IMG/VR virus record: IMGVR_UViG_3300040960_001766
Location: 1 to 39,266 of that record
Source: a virus
DNA length: 39,266 nucleotides
Reading direction: 5' to 3' (one strand)
In this document: in pieces, positions 22,374 through 29,965 of the stretch
Layout: each line of letters opens with the position of its first letter
Position numbering within the stretch: position 1 is the first letter of the stretch
Program-made: the position numbers and the translations under genes
The notes under the pieces: model-generated
Databases searched by the model: none
Told to the model about the DNA's origin: nothing
Seen by the model: the letters and a program-made list of their open reading frames with translations, nothing else

Positions 22374-22395
22374 AGCAATCTCGCAAGCAAAATCC

Positions 22396-22404
22396 TATTA
22401 TAGC
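22396..22404 (-). promoter_or_regulatory. Minus-strand extended -10 before the HNH/AP2 gene
   Basis: On the minus strand ATGCTATAATAGG gives TGC followed by TATAAT, about 25 bases upstream of the ATG at 22373. The same TGCTATAAT occurs on the plus strand at 15036 and 24264. The stretch 22374-22438 holds nothing else. Confidence 0.5.
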
Positions 22405-22438
22405 ATACTTCCTATATTGTTATACTTACTCTTCATTT

Positions 22439-22918
22439 TTACTCTCCACTAACAAGCTCGGTTAAAGCCCAAGCTCTTCTAACTGTTAAAATATTATCAA
22501 TTTGTTCATTGCTGATTGAATCACCATTAGGCACAGCTAACCAGCACAAATTAGTAAGCGTGTTGCGCTCTCTAAAACTCTCTGCAAGAGCTTCGTGTGC
22601 TTCATTGAGGTAATCTACTAGCTGTGACTGCAAAAGCGGCTCAGTAAGCTTTACCTCTTCAACTTCAAAGCGTGACTTGCCATTACTTTCCACACCTACA
22701 GCGATTAGGTGAATATTCCATAGGTGGCGGATTTTTGACACTGCTTGCGCCATTGAATATCCAACATCAATACAGCGACCAGTTTTAAAATTCAACATAT
22801 GCGCCGTGTACTTTTCATTGTCATCAGTTTGACTATGAAATACCGCTAGATTTTTAAGGCCAGCCCTAGCACAAGCTAGAGCGCCTTTCATTTTGTTGTA
22901 CTTCTTCTTACGAGCCAT
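22439..22918 (-). CDS. Cassette 1 protein, unknown function
   Basis: 159 residues from ATG at 22918; earlier in-frame starts run through the end of the neighbouring gene and lack a ribosome binding site. The N-terminus is basic (MARKKKYNKMKGALACARAG), the middle alpha/beta, and the C-terminus helical (LLQSQLVDYLNEAHEALAES). No domain recognised. It overlaps the first gene of the cassette by 11 bases. Confidence 0.55.
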   Translation of the reverse strand: MARKKKYNKMKGALACARAGLKNLAVFHSQTDDNEKYTAHMLNFKTGRCIDVGYSMAQAVSKIRHLWNIHLIAVGVESNGKSRFEVEEVKLTEPLLQSQLVDYLNEAHEALAESFRERNTLTNLCWLAVPNGDSISNEQIDNILTVRRAWALTELVSGE

Positions 22919-23150
22919 ATTTATATCTCTTTGCGCTTGACTTTGCATAACCGAATTTATCACTAACAATCACACCGTTTTCACGAATAATAACGCGCTT
23001 CATCTTTCTGTTATGACAAGCGGCAAGGTTTCCAGGTGTCTTCATTGGATGACTTGGATCTTGCGCTGCGTTGTAACGCTTCATGTGCATAGTTGTTTGT
23101 GTGAATGATAAATCACTCATTGATTCTGGTGCGAATATGTTGTCTGTCAT
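22908..23150 (-). CDS. First gene of cassette 1, unknown function
   Basis: 80 residues, with GGAG upstream of the ATG. Starts MTDNIFAPESMSDLSFTQTT; contains AACHNRKMKRVIIRENG and a basic C-terminus. One His/Cys cluster (HMKRY, ACHNRK) is present but no known fold. A degenerate copy of the repeated late element lies about 75 bases upstream of its start. Confidence 0.5.
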   Translation of the reverse strand: MTDNIFAPESMSDLSFTQTTMHMKRYNAAQDPSHPMKTPGNLAACHNRKMKRVIIRENGVIVSDKFGYAKSSAKRYKYGS

Positions 23151-23217
23151 TTTATTTACTCCGTTTGTTTTGATAGGTGAATACTATTAGATTATTTTGC
23201 TGTGGTGAAATAACAAA

Positions 23218-23244
23218 TTGGAATATACATATAACTAATCGGTA
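23218..23244 (-). promoter_or_regulatory. Degenerate copy (E) of the repeated late element
   Basis: On the minus strand the block GATTAGTTATATG, then TATATT, matches the centre of copies A and B (TTAGTTATAT) but the left arm and the TATAAC end are changed. It precedes minus cassette 1, the position that copies C and D hold for the other cassettes. A TATATT -10 at the right spacing from TTAAAT could be the promoter. Confidence 0.3.
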
Positions 23245-23725
23245 TTTAACTTTTACACAGTTTGTGGTTAAGGTTTGCGCTGTTGGTTATGTGGTGTATA
23301 ATTTGTACTGCGGTGTGGAAGCCGTTAAAAGAAAAGTCGGTTGAGGATATTTACACATGCGATTCTAGGGGTTTTTATAACCGTCAAGTTTCGCCCCTCT
23401 TCCACCTAGAGGATCGCAGTTGTAAGTGTCCTTTTTGTGTCTGGTGGTTTGTCCGCCGAAAACGAGTAAGGTCGAAATTGGTAATATGACCGCCAGTCAC
23501 AACCCCTTCTAACACTCCCACAGATTAAGCATTCGGTACTTACCGCAAAACACCAACAATTTAAAATAACACTGGTTAGTGCGTCGACTTTTAGACCGAG
23601 GATAAAGCGAGTTAATGTTGATGTGATCACATAAGCCGAATTTAACAAATTCATATAGGCGTGATGTATCGGAGCGACAACTCTAAAAACTGTTTCGCAT
23701 ATTGAGTAGCTAACATAACAGTAAA

Positions 23726-23760
23726 AGACCTTATTTGTTTGATGTATCAACTAAAGGTCT
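23726..23760. other. Nested hairpin before the 147-residue membrane gene
   Basis: AGACCTT (23726-23732) pairs with AAGGTCT (23754-23760), and inside it TTGAT (23739-23743) pairs with ATCAA (23746-23750). On the minus strand it is followed by TTTTAC, so it might stop leftward read-through; on the plus strand no T-run follows. Confidence 0.5.
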
Positions 23761-23794
23761 AATGATAACTATTATTTAAATTTGGAGAGTAGAA

Positions 23795-24238
23795 ATGATT
23801 AAAGTATTTAACTTGGCAATGTTTGCAGCGCTAATAACTGGCGTTTACTATGATAATGAAGGACTGCTTGAGCTTTATTCAGCATACGCATTCTCATTGC
23901 TTGTACTAATTTCCATTGCTGGCGCTTATTGCGTCTACCTAGCTTTTGAATTTGATCAAGAAAGCGACAAGTCTTTTTACTTGAAAGATAAGCTTATAAC
24001 TAGTTTCAATGGCGAGATTACCACCTATCAAAAAATTGTGGTTATACCTGTGAGGGTTGCGTCTTTAGTCTTATTGGTTTTGTCTCAGCAGTATTTAGTG
24101 GCGGCTGCGCTTTTCTTATCAATTGTAATATTTCACAGAATCAATAAAGGCATGACTAGAAGGTTCAATCAAATGAGCGATTACATGACATCAAAATCAG
24201 ATTCTAAAGTTGTTATTGCTGATTTCGGTAAAAGCTAA
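23795..24238 (+). CDS. Membrane protein in the head gene cluster
   Basis: 147 residues with GGAGAG upstream. Hydrophobic segments at about 5-20 (FNLAMFAALITGVYY), 31-50 (YAFSLLVLISIAGAYCVYLA) and 83-113 (IVVIPVRVASLVLLVLSQQY, then LVAAALFLSIVIF). The ends are charged (FDQESDKSFYLKDKL; TRRFNQMSDYM). It looks like an inner-membrane accessory protein, for example superinfection exclusion, but that is inference from its location between portal and minor head genes. Confidence 0.5.
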   Translation: MIKVFNLAMFAALITGVYYDNEGLLELYSAYAFSLLVLISIAGAYCVYLAFEFDQESDKSFYLKDKLITSFNGEITTYQKIVVIPVRVASLVLLVLSQQYLVAAALFLSIVIFHRINKGMTRRFNQMSDYMTSKSDSKVVIADFGKS

Positions 24239-24244
24239 CCTTAA

Positions 24245-24300
24245 TTGCCCCAATTCCCCGCCATGCTATAATTGCCCTATATCAAATTAGGGCTTTTTTA
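24245..24300 (+). promoter_or_regulatory. Promoter nested in a terminator that also holds the ribosome binding site
   Basis: TTGCCC (24245-24250), 16-base spacer, TATAAT (24267-24272) preceded by TGC: an extended -10 promoter. The hairpin GCCCTA (24274-24279), 8-base loop, TAGGGC (24288-24293) and TTTTTT follows at once. AGGG in its right arm is 7 bases before the ATG at 24300. RNA started near 24279 would lack the left arm and leave AGGG free, while read-through RNA would form the terminator hairpin. Confidence 0.6.
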
Positions 24301-25403
24301 TGCAATCTCCAGAACTTTTCGCAGCATTAACAAACAGAAGTATATTAGACCAGCGCTTTGCCTCATCTCTAAACAAGCAAACAACCGAAGCACTCCAAGA
24401 GCTTGCTAAGTGGCTACGTGAGCGTATCAATCGAGAGGGTGCTACCATTGCCTCTAGAAAGCGATATCAAAAGCTTTTAGATGATGTTGAGACAAAGACA
24501 GCGCAAGTGTACGAAGATATCACAGCGCTTTACTATGAGCAGTTTAAAGCACTATCTGCTGACGAGGCTGAATTTATCACGCAAGCTATTCAGGCGTCCG
24601 TAGTCACTGATGTAATTGTTGAATCACCATCAAATAGAAAACTGTGGGCGGCAGTAACTAAAAATCCATTAGCCATTGGCGGTAATAACTCATTTGTTGA
24701 TTTTGACGAGATGATAGAGCGATTAGGCGATAACAGTCGCAAAGTTGCAAGCGTTATATCTGGCGGATTCTCTCAAGGCTTAACACTTCAAGAAATGACT
24801 CAAACCATCATCGGAACTAGAGCGCAAAAGTACACTGACGGAATTATTGATGCTTCAAGGCGAGAAGCTGAGTCAATTGTTAGAACTGCAGTAACTCACA
24901 TTGCTTCGACTTCACGCGATGAAATATTTAGACAGAATGACGACATCATATGGGGTTATACCATCTTGGCCACTTTAGATACTCGAACATCTGAAACGTG
25001 TCGGTATTTTGACGGTAAGACTTTTAAATACTCAGATAGCTACAATCCCAAACCAGCCTTTCATTATCGCTGTCGCAGTCAGATAACAGCAGAGTTTTAC
25101 AATGACAAACTAAACCGCACAGGTTCAACTCGTTCAGCTAACTTCGAAGATGAAACAGGGCAAGTTGACGCAACTAAGCAATATTATGACGTGCTGAAAA
25201 GACAACCTGCTTACGTGCAAGATGAGGTGCTTGGTAAATCACGAGGTTTGATATTCCGTAACGCAGGATTAAGCGCTCAAGAGTTCAGAGATGCTTTAGC
25301 CAACAGAATGGGTGAGCCTTTAACGCTCGCAGAAATGGCGCAGAAGAATAAGAAAATACTCGAGTACATGCGCAAGAATGAATTTTTAAAAGGTTATATC
25401 TGA
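24300..25403 (+). CDS. Minor head protein, SPP1 gp7-like
   Basis: 367 residues. The C-terminal half holds the head morphogenesis signature: SIVRTAVTHIASTSRDEIFR, then LDTRTSETCRYFDGKTF and FHYRCRSQI, with the CR..D and HYRCR pattern of SPP1 gp7 / Mu F. The N-terminal half is helical with a coil (LRERINREGATIASRKRYQK). Such proteins join the procapsid with portal and scaffold. The position between portal and scaffold fits. No Shine-Dalgarno sequence other than AGGG in the upstream hairpin. Confidence 0.85.
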   Translation: MQSPELFAALTNRSILDQRFASSLNKQTTEALQELAKWLRERINREGATIASRKRYQKLLDDVETKTAQVYEDITALYYEQFKALSADEAEFITQAIQASVVTDVIVESPSNRKLWAAVTKNPLAIGGNNSFVDFDEMIERLGDNSRKVASVISGGFSQGLTLQEMTQTIIGTRAQKYTDGIIDASRREAESIVRTAVTHIASTSRDEIFRQNDDIIWGYTILATLDTRTSETCRYFDGKTFKYSDSYNPKPAFHYRCRSQITAEFYNDKLNRTGSTRSANFEDETGQVDATKQYYDVLKRQPAYVQDEVLGKSRGLIFRNAGLSAQEFRDALANRMGEPLTLAEMAQKNKKILEYMRKNEFLKGYI

Positions 25404-25410
25404 CGATAGT

Positions 25411-25439
25411 TTGACGCTTATAACCTTTAGTTATATCAT
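25411..25439 (+). promoter_or_regulatory. Promoter for scaffold and capsid genes
   Basis: TTGACG (25411-25416), 17-base spacer, TATCAT (25434-25439): five of six matches in both boxes. The repeated late element copy B (25420-25445) covers the spacer and the -10, so a protein bound to the element would act directly on this promoter. Confidence 0.7.
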
Positions 25440-25445
25440 TATAAC
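25420..25445 (+). promoter_or_regulatory. Repeated 26-bp late element, copy B (capsid)
   Basis: ATAACCTTTAG, then TTATA, TCAT and TATAAC. It differs from copy A only at the sixth base and in the 4-base spacer. It overlaps the promoter at 25411-25439. Confidence 0.65.
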
Positions 25446-25495
25446 AATTATTAACCAGTAGCAGGGCTACACCCATTTTAATCAGGAGATTCTAA

Positions 25496-26146
25496 ATGGC
25501 AGAGTACACAGAAGAGCAATTGAAAGAATTGCTAGCTAAGCAAGAGCAAGAGCTAACAGCTAAGTTTGAAGCTGAAACCGCAGGCTTAAAAGCCAATAAA
25601 GATGCACTCCTAGCTGAAAAGAAAAAGCTAGAAGAAGAAACGCAGGCCAAATTATTGGAAAAAGAGCAAGCGGCAATTGAAGCAGCAAAAGAGGCTGGAG
25701 ACGTTAAAAAAGCTTTAGAGCTTGAGCAAGCTAAATACGAGCGTGAACGCAAAGAGTTATCTGAGCAACTAAGCGCACGTAACGAAATGATTCTTTCATC
25801 TAAAAAGCAAGCTTCTGTTCAAAGCATTGTTTCTAACTTTGCTAAAAACGACAAGCTCAGTCAGTTAACAGCGAGTCAATTAGTTGATTATGGCTTTGGT
25901 GAAGACGGTAACGTAGTCGCAAGCTATAAAGACTTAGATGGCAAGCATATAGCTGATAATCATGACGATTGGTTAAAATGGGCTAAGTCTGACCCTGATA
26001 TGCAAAATCATTTGGCAGGGTCAAAAGCTAGTGGTACTGACTATAGCGCGATCAAACCATCGCAAAATAGTCATGATAAAGATAATTATTCCAAGATGAG
26101 CGGCGAAGAAAGGCTAGCTTACTTGGATAACGTACAATTAAAGTAA
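25496..26146 (+). CDS. Capsid scaffolding protein
   Basis: 216 residues with AGGAGAT upstream. Residues 1 to about 105 are an almost unbroken charged coiled coil (KELLAKQEQELTAKFEAETA, then AEKKKLEEETQAKLLEKEQA). The C-terminal half is shorter and mixed, with a charged tail. Position directly before the major capsid gene and the coiled-coil content are those of phage scaffold proteins that guide procapsid assembly. No protease gene is seen nearby. Confidence 0.8.
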   Translation: MAEYTEEQLKELLAKQEQELTAKFEAETAGLKANKDALLAEKKKLEEETQAKLLEKEQAAIEAAKEAGDVKKALELEQAKYERERKELSEQLSARNEMILSSKKQASVQSIVSNFAKNDKLSQLTASQLVDYGFGEDGNVVASYKDLDGKHIADNHDDWLKWAKSDPDMQNHLAGSKASGTDYSAIKPSQNSHDKDNYSKMSGEERLAYLDNVQLK

Positions 26147-26161
26147 ATTTAGGAGTCCATT

Positions 26162-27115
26162 ATGGCACTAGGCGATTTTCAACTGTTTAATGATTACGCA
26201 TACCGCGCATTTGCAGTTACATTACAGCAAAATATCCAGTTATTTAACCAAGCAACACGCGGAGCTATTACGCTAGATACAATGGCGGTGGCTGGTGATA
26301 AGCACCAAAAGGCAGCCTTTGAGAATCTTAGCTCTCTTGTCGGCAATCGTGATCCAGAGTCAACGGCAGCAGCCACAGAGCACGCACTAAAAGAACTGTT
26401 AAAAATTGACATTAAAGTAGGTTGGGGTACGCCTAACATTACTTACACCAATACTTCTTTCGACTGGACAAATCGCGACCCGCGTGAAGCTGGCCGTTTA
26501 TTCGGTGAGGATATTGCAGCGGGTGCAATGCAGTATATGCTTAACTCGCTTCTGTACTCAGCTGTTGCATCGATGGATGACGCAGACGTTAACTACGACG
26601 GTACGGCTGGTATTGCTTCAATTGCAAGCCTTGTTCAAGGTGCAGGCAAGTTCGGTGATCGTCAATCATCTATCGTATGCTGGGTTATGCACTCTAAGTC
26701 GCAAACAGATATTTGGGCCGGTGCTGTGGCAAACTCTAACGATCTATTTGACTTTGGCAACATTCGAGTTGTTACTGACGGTCATGGCCGCCCATTGGTT
26801 ATGACTGACTCTGATGCGCTACACTTTGATAACGCCGGTACAGAAAACTACATTCAACTAGGTTTAGTTTCTGGCGCTCTGTCAGCTCAAGATCAAGGAG
26901 ATATGCGCTCATATAACGTAACCGATTTAGACGAAGAAAATGCTCGACAGCTGTTAAAGGCGGAGGGTTCATTTATGATTGGTATTAAGGGTTACACTTT
27001 CAGTAACTCAGTTGTTAAACCTAACGATGCTGCATTAGCGAACGCTGCAAACTGGTCTCGTGTTACTGGCTTAGGCCACAAAGACACTGCTGGCGTCGTA
27101 GTTACAACCCTGTAA
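26162..27115 (+). CDS. Major capsid protein
   Basis: 317 residues with AGGAG upstream. N-arm MALGDFQLFNDYAYRAFAVT, a helix with ALKELLKIDIKVGWGTPNIT, and a body with GRLFGEDIAAGAMQYMLNSL and VCWVMHSKSQTDIWAGAV, followed by VVTDGHGRPLVMTDSDALHF. This is the layout of SPP1 gp13-like HK97-fold capsid proteins. It should form the icosahedral shell. The gene follows the scaffold gene and precedes a 62-residue protein 10 bases away. Confidence 0.9.
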   Translation: MALGDFQLFNDYAYRAFAVTLQQNIQLFNQATRGAITLDTMAVAGDKHQKAAFENLSSLVGNRDPESTAAATEHALKELLKIDIKVGWGTPNITYTNTSFDWTNRDPREAGRLFGEDIAAGAMQYMLNSLLYSAVASMDDADVNYDGTAGIASIASLVQGAGKFGDRQSSIVCWVMHSKSQTDIWAGAVANSNDLFDFGNIRVVTDGHGRPLVMTDSDALHFDNAGTENYIQLGLVSGALSAQDQGDMRSYNVTDLDEENARQLLKAEGSFMIGIKGYTFSNSVVKPNDAALANAANWSRVTGLGHKDTAGVVVTTL

Positions 27116-27125
27116 GGAGTCTTAA

Positions 27126-27314
27126 ATGGCTACTAAAAAATCATACAGCAAGACTGATATTGTATTGACTGCAAAATGTGAACGAAAAGGTAAACAGGTT
27201 GAGTACAAGCTAACGCCTGTATCATTCAACACTGTAAACCTTAAAGATCTAAAGGTTACTGGTGAGCCTTACTATGTAGATAAAGCTGTTAGCCTTGGTG
27301 CAGTCAAAGGTTAA
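27126..27314 (+). CDS. Small protein after the capsid gene
   Basis: 62 residues, AAGGAG upstream. Starts MATKKSYSKTDIVLTAKCER and continues as a beta-rich domain (LTPVSFNTVNLKDLKVTGEP). Small beta proteins next to the capsid gene are often decoration or stop proteins, but no motif confirms this. Confidence 0.55.
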   Translation: MATKKSYSKTDIVLTAKCERKGKQVEYKLTPVSFNTVNLKDLKVTGEPYYVDKAVSLGAVKG

Positions 27315-27337
27315 TCCAGTCAATGTTTAACTTTAAC

Positions 27338-27364
27338 AGCCTCACCTTTGAGTGGGGCTTTTTT
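27338..27364 (+). terminator. Terminator after the capsid genes
   Basis: AGCCTCAC (27338-27345), 6-base loop, GTGGGGCT (27352-27359) with one G-T pair, then TTTTT. The next gene's start codon region begins immediately after it. Some read-through must supply the downstream fibre genes unless a promoter was missed. Confidence 0.8.
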
Positions 27365-27377
27365 ATGCGAGGAAATT

Positions 27378-27488
27378 ATGAGGAATGATTTACTTAAACA
27401 AATTGTAGTTGCGGCTGGCGGCACTGTTACCGACCCAAACAACAGAAATGAACTATTAAAAGATTGGCTTGCAGCTTTAGGAGGTTGA
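27378..27488 (+). CDS. 36-residue protein, N-terminal relative of the fibre-like protein
   Basis: ATG at 27378, with AGGA upstream, encodes MRNDLLKQIVVAAGGTVTDP and ends NRNELLKDWLAALGG. The NELLKDWL segment resembles NELLADIL at the start of the next protein, whose gene begins 1 base after this stop. It may be a small head-anchoring peptide or an ancestral duplicate. Confidence 0.55.
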   Translation: MRNDLLKQIVVAAGGTVTDPNNRNELLKDWLAALGG

Positions 27489-27489
27489 T

Positions 27490-28752
27490 ATGGTTGATGA
27501 AACTAGAAACGAGCTATTAGCAGATATACTGACAGCAACACAGAATATTAGCGGCGCTTATGATGCTAGGGTTGTTGTAAAGCAAGCATCGGACCTTGCA
27601 GGAACACTTGATAGCACCAAAGAGTATTTTATTGACGGTGTCGTGGATATGGGGTCTCAGTCGATTGAAGTGCCAGCGGGCGGCCTATACTTATCTGGTT
27701 ATAACTTTGACACATCCAAACTAATATCTAGCGCAGCAGGCTATACAATGTTCACCTCGCCCGTTGGTGGTAGCGGTAATGTGATTGGTAAGGATTACGC
27801 GATAGAGGTCACAGGAGCAACATCAAAAGTATATGACTTAACTAGCGCAACTGGTTTTGATGCTTTTGAGTTTAGCAGGATCAACTATAACAACTGCGAA
27901 TCTCTTGGTGAAATAAACGGGTACAGACAAGGCTTTGAAAGTGGAACCGGTAGGTTTGGCGGAAAACCAGAACTGACACTATCTGGCACTTGGGTTGGCG
28001 GGTATTTTATCGACGCATCAATAGTTAGAAGCCTTGCCGATGGCGCTTACTCGCTATTCAAGGCAGGGGCTGGCTTTAGCATGGCCTCACGATTTAGAAC
28101 TAACATGAATTTAGACTTACCAGCTAGCGCTTCATTCTTTGACTTTGCTCCCGCTAACTTTCCAAACCCATCAACAGTACAAGTGGATGGCGCGATAGTT
28201 AGCAGGCAGGGCGTACAAGATGCAACCGACGCAAACTACACACCAAATATAACAGCAGGTGACTTAGCTTGCGCGTGGTCTAACAATGTAGGTATGCCCA
28301 ATACTTTTGAGGGTGGTGCGATTGCTATTGCGGCAGAGGCTGCAACAACAATTAATACGGCTGGTACTTTTGAAGATGTTAATGCTGTGGCGTGGAATGT
28401 TACTGACTTGCAGCACTTTGACAACCCTGTGGGAGGCCAGCTCAGACATATAGGCATAAACCCAAGGGAGTATAAAGTTGTAGCTTCAATGTCTGCATCG
28501 TCAACAGCAAATAATGTTCTAACCTTGAGGGTTTTGAAATGGGATAACTCAGCCTCAGCATTTGCAACTGTTTTAGATCAAGTTAGACCAATTAACAATT
28601 TCACGGGCGCAAGGGATGTTGCTTTTTTCGATGTGAACATAAACACAACGCTAGATCAAAATGACTACATAAAGTTACAGGTGACAAATAACACAGCCAC
28701 TAACAGTGTTACTTTTGAAACTGATGGATATTACCTGGTAGAGGAAAGATAA
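27490..28752 (+). CDS. Fibre-like or decoration protein, beta-rich
   Basis: 420 residues with AGGAGG upstream. The N-terminal helix (DETRNELLADILTATQNISG) is followed by a beta-rich body: LYLSGYNFDTSKLI, then a segment with FGGKPELTLSGTWVGGYFID that I have the impression recurs in other phage capsid-associated proteins. The last 120 residues (NVLTLRVLKWDNSASAFATV) form a separate beta-sandwich-like domain. Placed between capsid and connector genes, it is probably displayed on the head as a fibre or decoration. It could alternatively be a carbohydrate-binding appendage. Confidence 0.6.
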   Translation: MVDETRNELLADILTATQNISGAYDARVVVKQASDLAGTLDSTKEYFIDGVVDMGSQSIEVPAGGLYLSGYNFDTSKLISSAAGYTMFTSPVGGSGNVIGKDYAIEVTGATSKVYDLTSATGFDAFEFSRINYNNCESLGEINGYRQGFESGTGRFGGKPELTLSGTWVGGYFIDASIVRSLADGAYSLFKAGAGFSMASRFRTNMNLDLPASASFFDFAPANFPNPSTVQVDGAIVSRQGVQDATDANYTPNITAGDLACAWSNNVGMPNTFEGGAIAIAAEAATTINTAGTFEDVNAVAWNVTDLQHFDNPVGGQLRHIGINPREYKVVASMSASSTANNVLTLRVLKWDNSASAFATVLDQVRPINNFTGARDVAFFDVNINTTLDQNDYIKLQVTNNTATNSVTFETDGYYLVEER

Positions 28753-28755
28753 CAA

Positions 28756-28778
28756 AAAGCCCCATTAATCGGGGCTTT
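28756..28778. terminator. Bidirectional terminator, cassette 2
   Basis: AAAGCCCC (28756-28763), 7-base loop, GGGGCTTT (28771-28778), T5 on the minus strand and TTTCTTC on the plus strand. The stop codon of the minus gene (28765-28767) lies in the loop. Confidence 0.85.
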
Positions 28779-28968
28779 CTTCATTCGCTTGATGGTCTAT
28801 CTGACTGTCAATAACAGCGACGCCGCACAGAAATATAGTTGCAATTGCCGTTAATGCAGTTAACAGCGAAAACATGCCGTGAAACATTAAAAGCTCAAAA
28901 GCTTCATTAACCATCCAAAGACAAGAAGCAGTTAATGCTAAAGACTGCAAAAATATTTTAATTTTCAT
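28765..28968 (-). CDS. Cassette 2: small membrane protein
   Basis: 67 residues from ATG at 28968, GGAG 7 bases upstream. Two hydrophobic segments, about 5-22 (FLQSLALTASCLWMVNEA) and 28-52 (MFHGMFSLLTALTAIATIFL, then CGVAVIDSQ), and an acidic C-terminus (HQANEESPD). A single counter-transcribed gene between fibre and connector genes, with its own terminator: a moron-like unit. Function unknown. Confidence 0.55.
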   Translation of the reverse strand: MKIKIFLQSLALTASCLWMVNEAFELLMFHGMFSLLTALTAIATIFLCGVAVIDSQIDHQANEESPD

Positions 28969-29025
28969 AGCTATCTCCATTTGTTTAACTAACTCGAATA
29001 TAGACCATAATCATTTGAATGTTTA

Positions 29026-29051
29026 ATAACCTTTAGCTATAAGCTATAATC
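29026..29051 (+). promoter_or_regulatory. Repeated 26-bp late element, copy C (connector genes)
   Basis: ATAACCTTTAG, then CTATA, AGC and TATAATC. The spacer is one base shorter than in A, B and D, which turns the right half-site into TATAAT within GCTATAAT (29043-29050), a good -10 for the connector genes. It lies between the divergent minus cassette 2 and the plus connector genes. Confidence 0.65.
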
Positions 29052-29082
29052 AAAAGCAATAAAAACATTATAGGCTCTTAAC

Positions 29083-29139
29083 ATGATTGAATTTAACGAA
29101 GAAGATTGGCCGATAATTGAAGAAGATTGGAGTTTTTAA
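29083..29139 (+). CDS. Possible 18-residue acidic leader peptide
   Basis: ATG at 29083 encodes MIEFNEEDWPIIEEDWSF and stops in TAATG with the next gene. The EEDW unit is repeated. A weak AGG lies 10 bases upstream. The overlap suggests translational coupling to the adaptor gene, but the length is marginal. Confidence 0.35.
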   Translation: MIEFNEEDWPIIEEDWSF

Positions 29140-29612
29140 TGGCTGTCACAGTTGGTACAGATTCTTACTTAACACTAGCAGAGTTTAAGGCGCAAGCTGA
29201 TGCGTTAGCGCGTGATTACACAAGTTATACAGATGAACAGATTGAAGCGGCATTAATTGAGAGCTCACTTTTTTATATTGACCCAACTTACACATTTAGA
29301 GGTAGCAAGGTTGATGAGTCTCAAGCAATGGATTTACCGACCACGTCAGTATCTATTGCTGATATTTCAAAAGGTGCGTTTCAGGCTGCATGGCAAGCTT
29401 TAACTGGTTATTTATTTGTTGATCAAGCGGTGGGCGCTAACGGCAAGGTAATCAAAGAGCGCAAAAAGCTAGCAACGCTAGAAAAGGAAACCGAATATAA
29501 AGATGGTTCAATTCCTACGGTTACTTATGACACAAGCAGAATCACAGCATTATTGAGACCGTACTTAGCAAATCAATCAGGCGCGCTTATGGTCGCTAAA
29601 GGTTATAGCTAA
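29139..29612 (+). CDS. Head-tail adaptor (DnaT-like domain)
   Basis: 157 residues from ATG at 29139, GGAG 6 bases upstream; the in-frame TTG at 29127 would overlap this signal. The pattern GTDSYLTLAEFKAQADALA, then YTDEQIEAALIESSLFYIDP and RGSKVDESQAMDLP, matches the phage DnaT-like domain (PF20557) found in connector position. It should close the portal ring on the capsid side. The next gene starts in its stop (TAATG). Confidence 0.75.
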   Translation: MAVTVGTDSYLTLAEFKAQADALARDYTSYTDEQIEAALIESSLFYIDPTYTFRGSKVDESQAMDLPTTSVSIADISKGAFQAAWQALTGYLFVDQAVGANGKVIKERKKLATLEKETEYKDGSIPTVTYDTSRITALLRPYLANQSGALMVAKGYS

Positions 29613-29965
29613 TGGCTACGTTTAAAAGTGAATTTCAATCTTTAGCTGTTGAGCTTTTTAATGAGTTCGCTGATTTTCAAGTGGACTTTACTATTAAAAA
29701 AGATCTTGGTTATGATCCAATTGCTGACACTGAAACAAAATTCAGTGAAACTGTTGGCGCTATACCCATCGACATTAAAACGGCTGAGAATATTTTTGGT
29801 GAAGTTACGGCGAGTGATATTTATTTAGTTATTCTTGATTCTTCACCTGTACCTGGTGACTTTGACGCAAGTTACTATTGCAACTATGATGGTGCAGACC
29901 GTGATATAGTTCAAGTGATGAGCGATGCGGCTGACGCTGCTTATTTTGTGCGGGTAGTTATTTAA
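29612..29965 (+). CDS. Head closure protein
   Basis: 117 residues, beta-rich (DFQVDFTIKKDLGYDPIADT, then VTASDIYLVILDSSPVPG). Size, position between adaptor and gp10-like protein, and overlap with both neighbours fit a head-completion or stopper protein. The sequence match is weak, so the call rests mostly on order. Confidence 0.6.
   Translation: MATFKSEFQSLAVELFNEFADFQVDFTIKKDLGYDPIADTETKFSETVGAIPIDIKTAENIFGEVTASDIYLVILDSSPVPGDFDASYYCNYDGADRDIVQVMSDAADAAYFVRVVI

Larger units (their letters stand above)
23151..23794 (+). ncRNA. Long gene-free region with strong hairpins; candidate structured RNA
   Basis: 644 bases with no convincing gene in a genome otherwise packed to a few bases between genes. 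TATAAT at 23297-23302, with TTGCGC 16 bases upstream, could start a transcript near 23309. Two long hairpins follow in succession: GCGATTCTAGG (23359-23369) with CCTAGA-GG-ATCGC (23405-23417), and a 13-bp stem TTGTGTCTGGTGG (23435-23447) with CCGCCAGTCACAA (23490-23502), one mismatch and one G-T pair. Smaller ones are CGGTA/TACCG (23534-23545), TGTGATCACA (23622-23631) and a nested hairpin at 23726-23760. A 75-codon TTG-initiated frame at 23262-23489 overlaps these hairpins and lacks a ribosome binding site. Confidence 0.45.

Noticed and set aside
23262-23489. 75-codon TTG-initiated frame with a hydrophobic start and CKCPFCVWW.
   Set aside because: No ribosome binding site, a rare start codon, and the region is dominated by long hairpins, so an RNA reading is preferred. 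It is not fully excluded.
23622-23631. TGTGATCACA palindrome as a CRP site.
   Set aside because: The two half-sites lack the 6-base spacing of a CRP site; it is better seen as one of the inverted repeats of the gene-free block.
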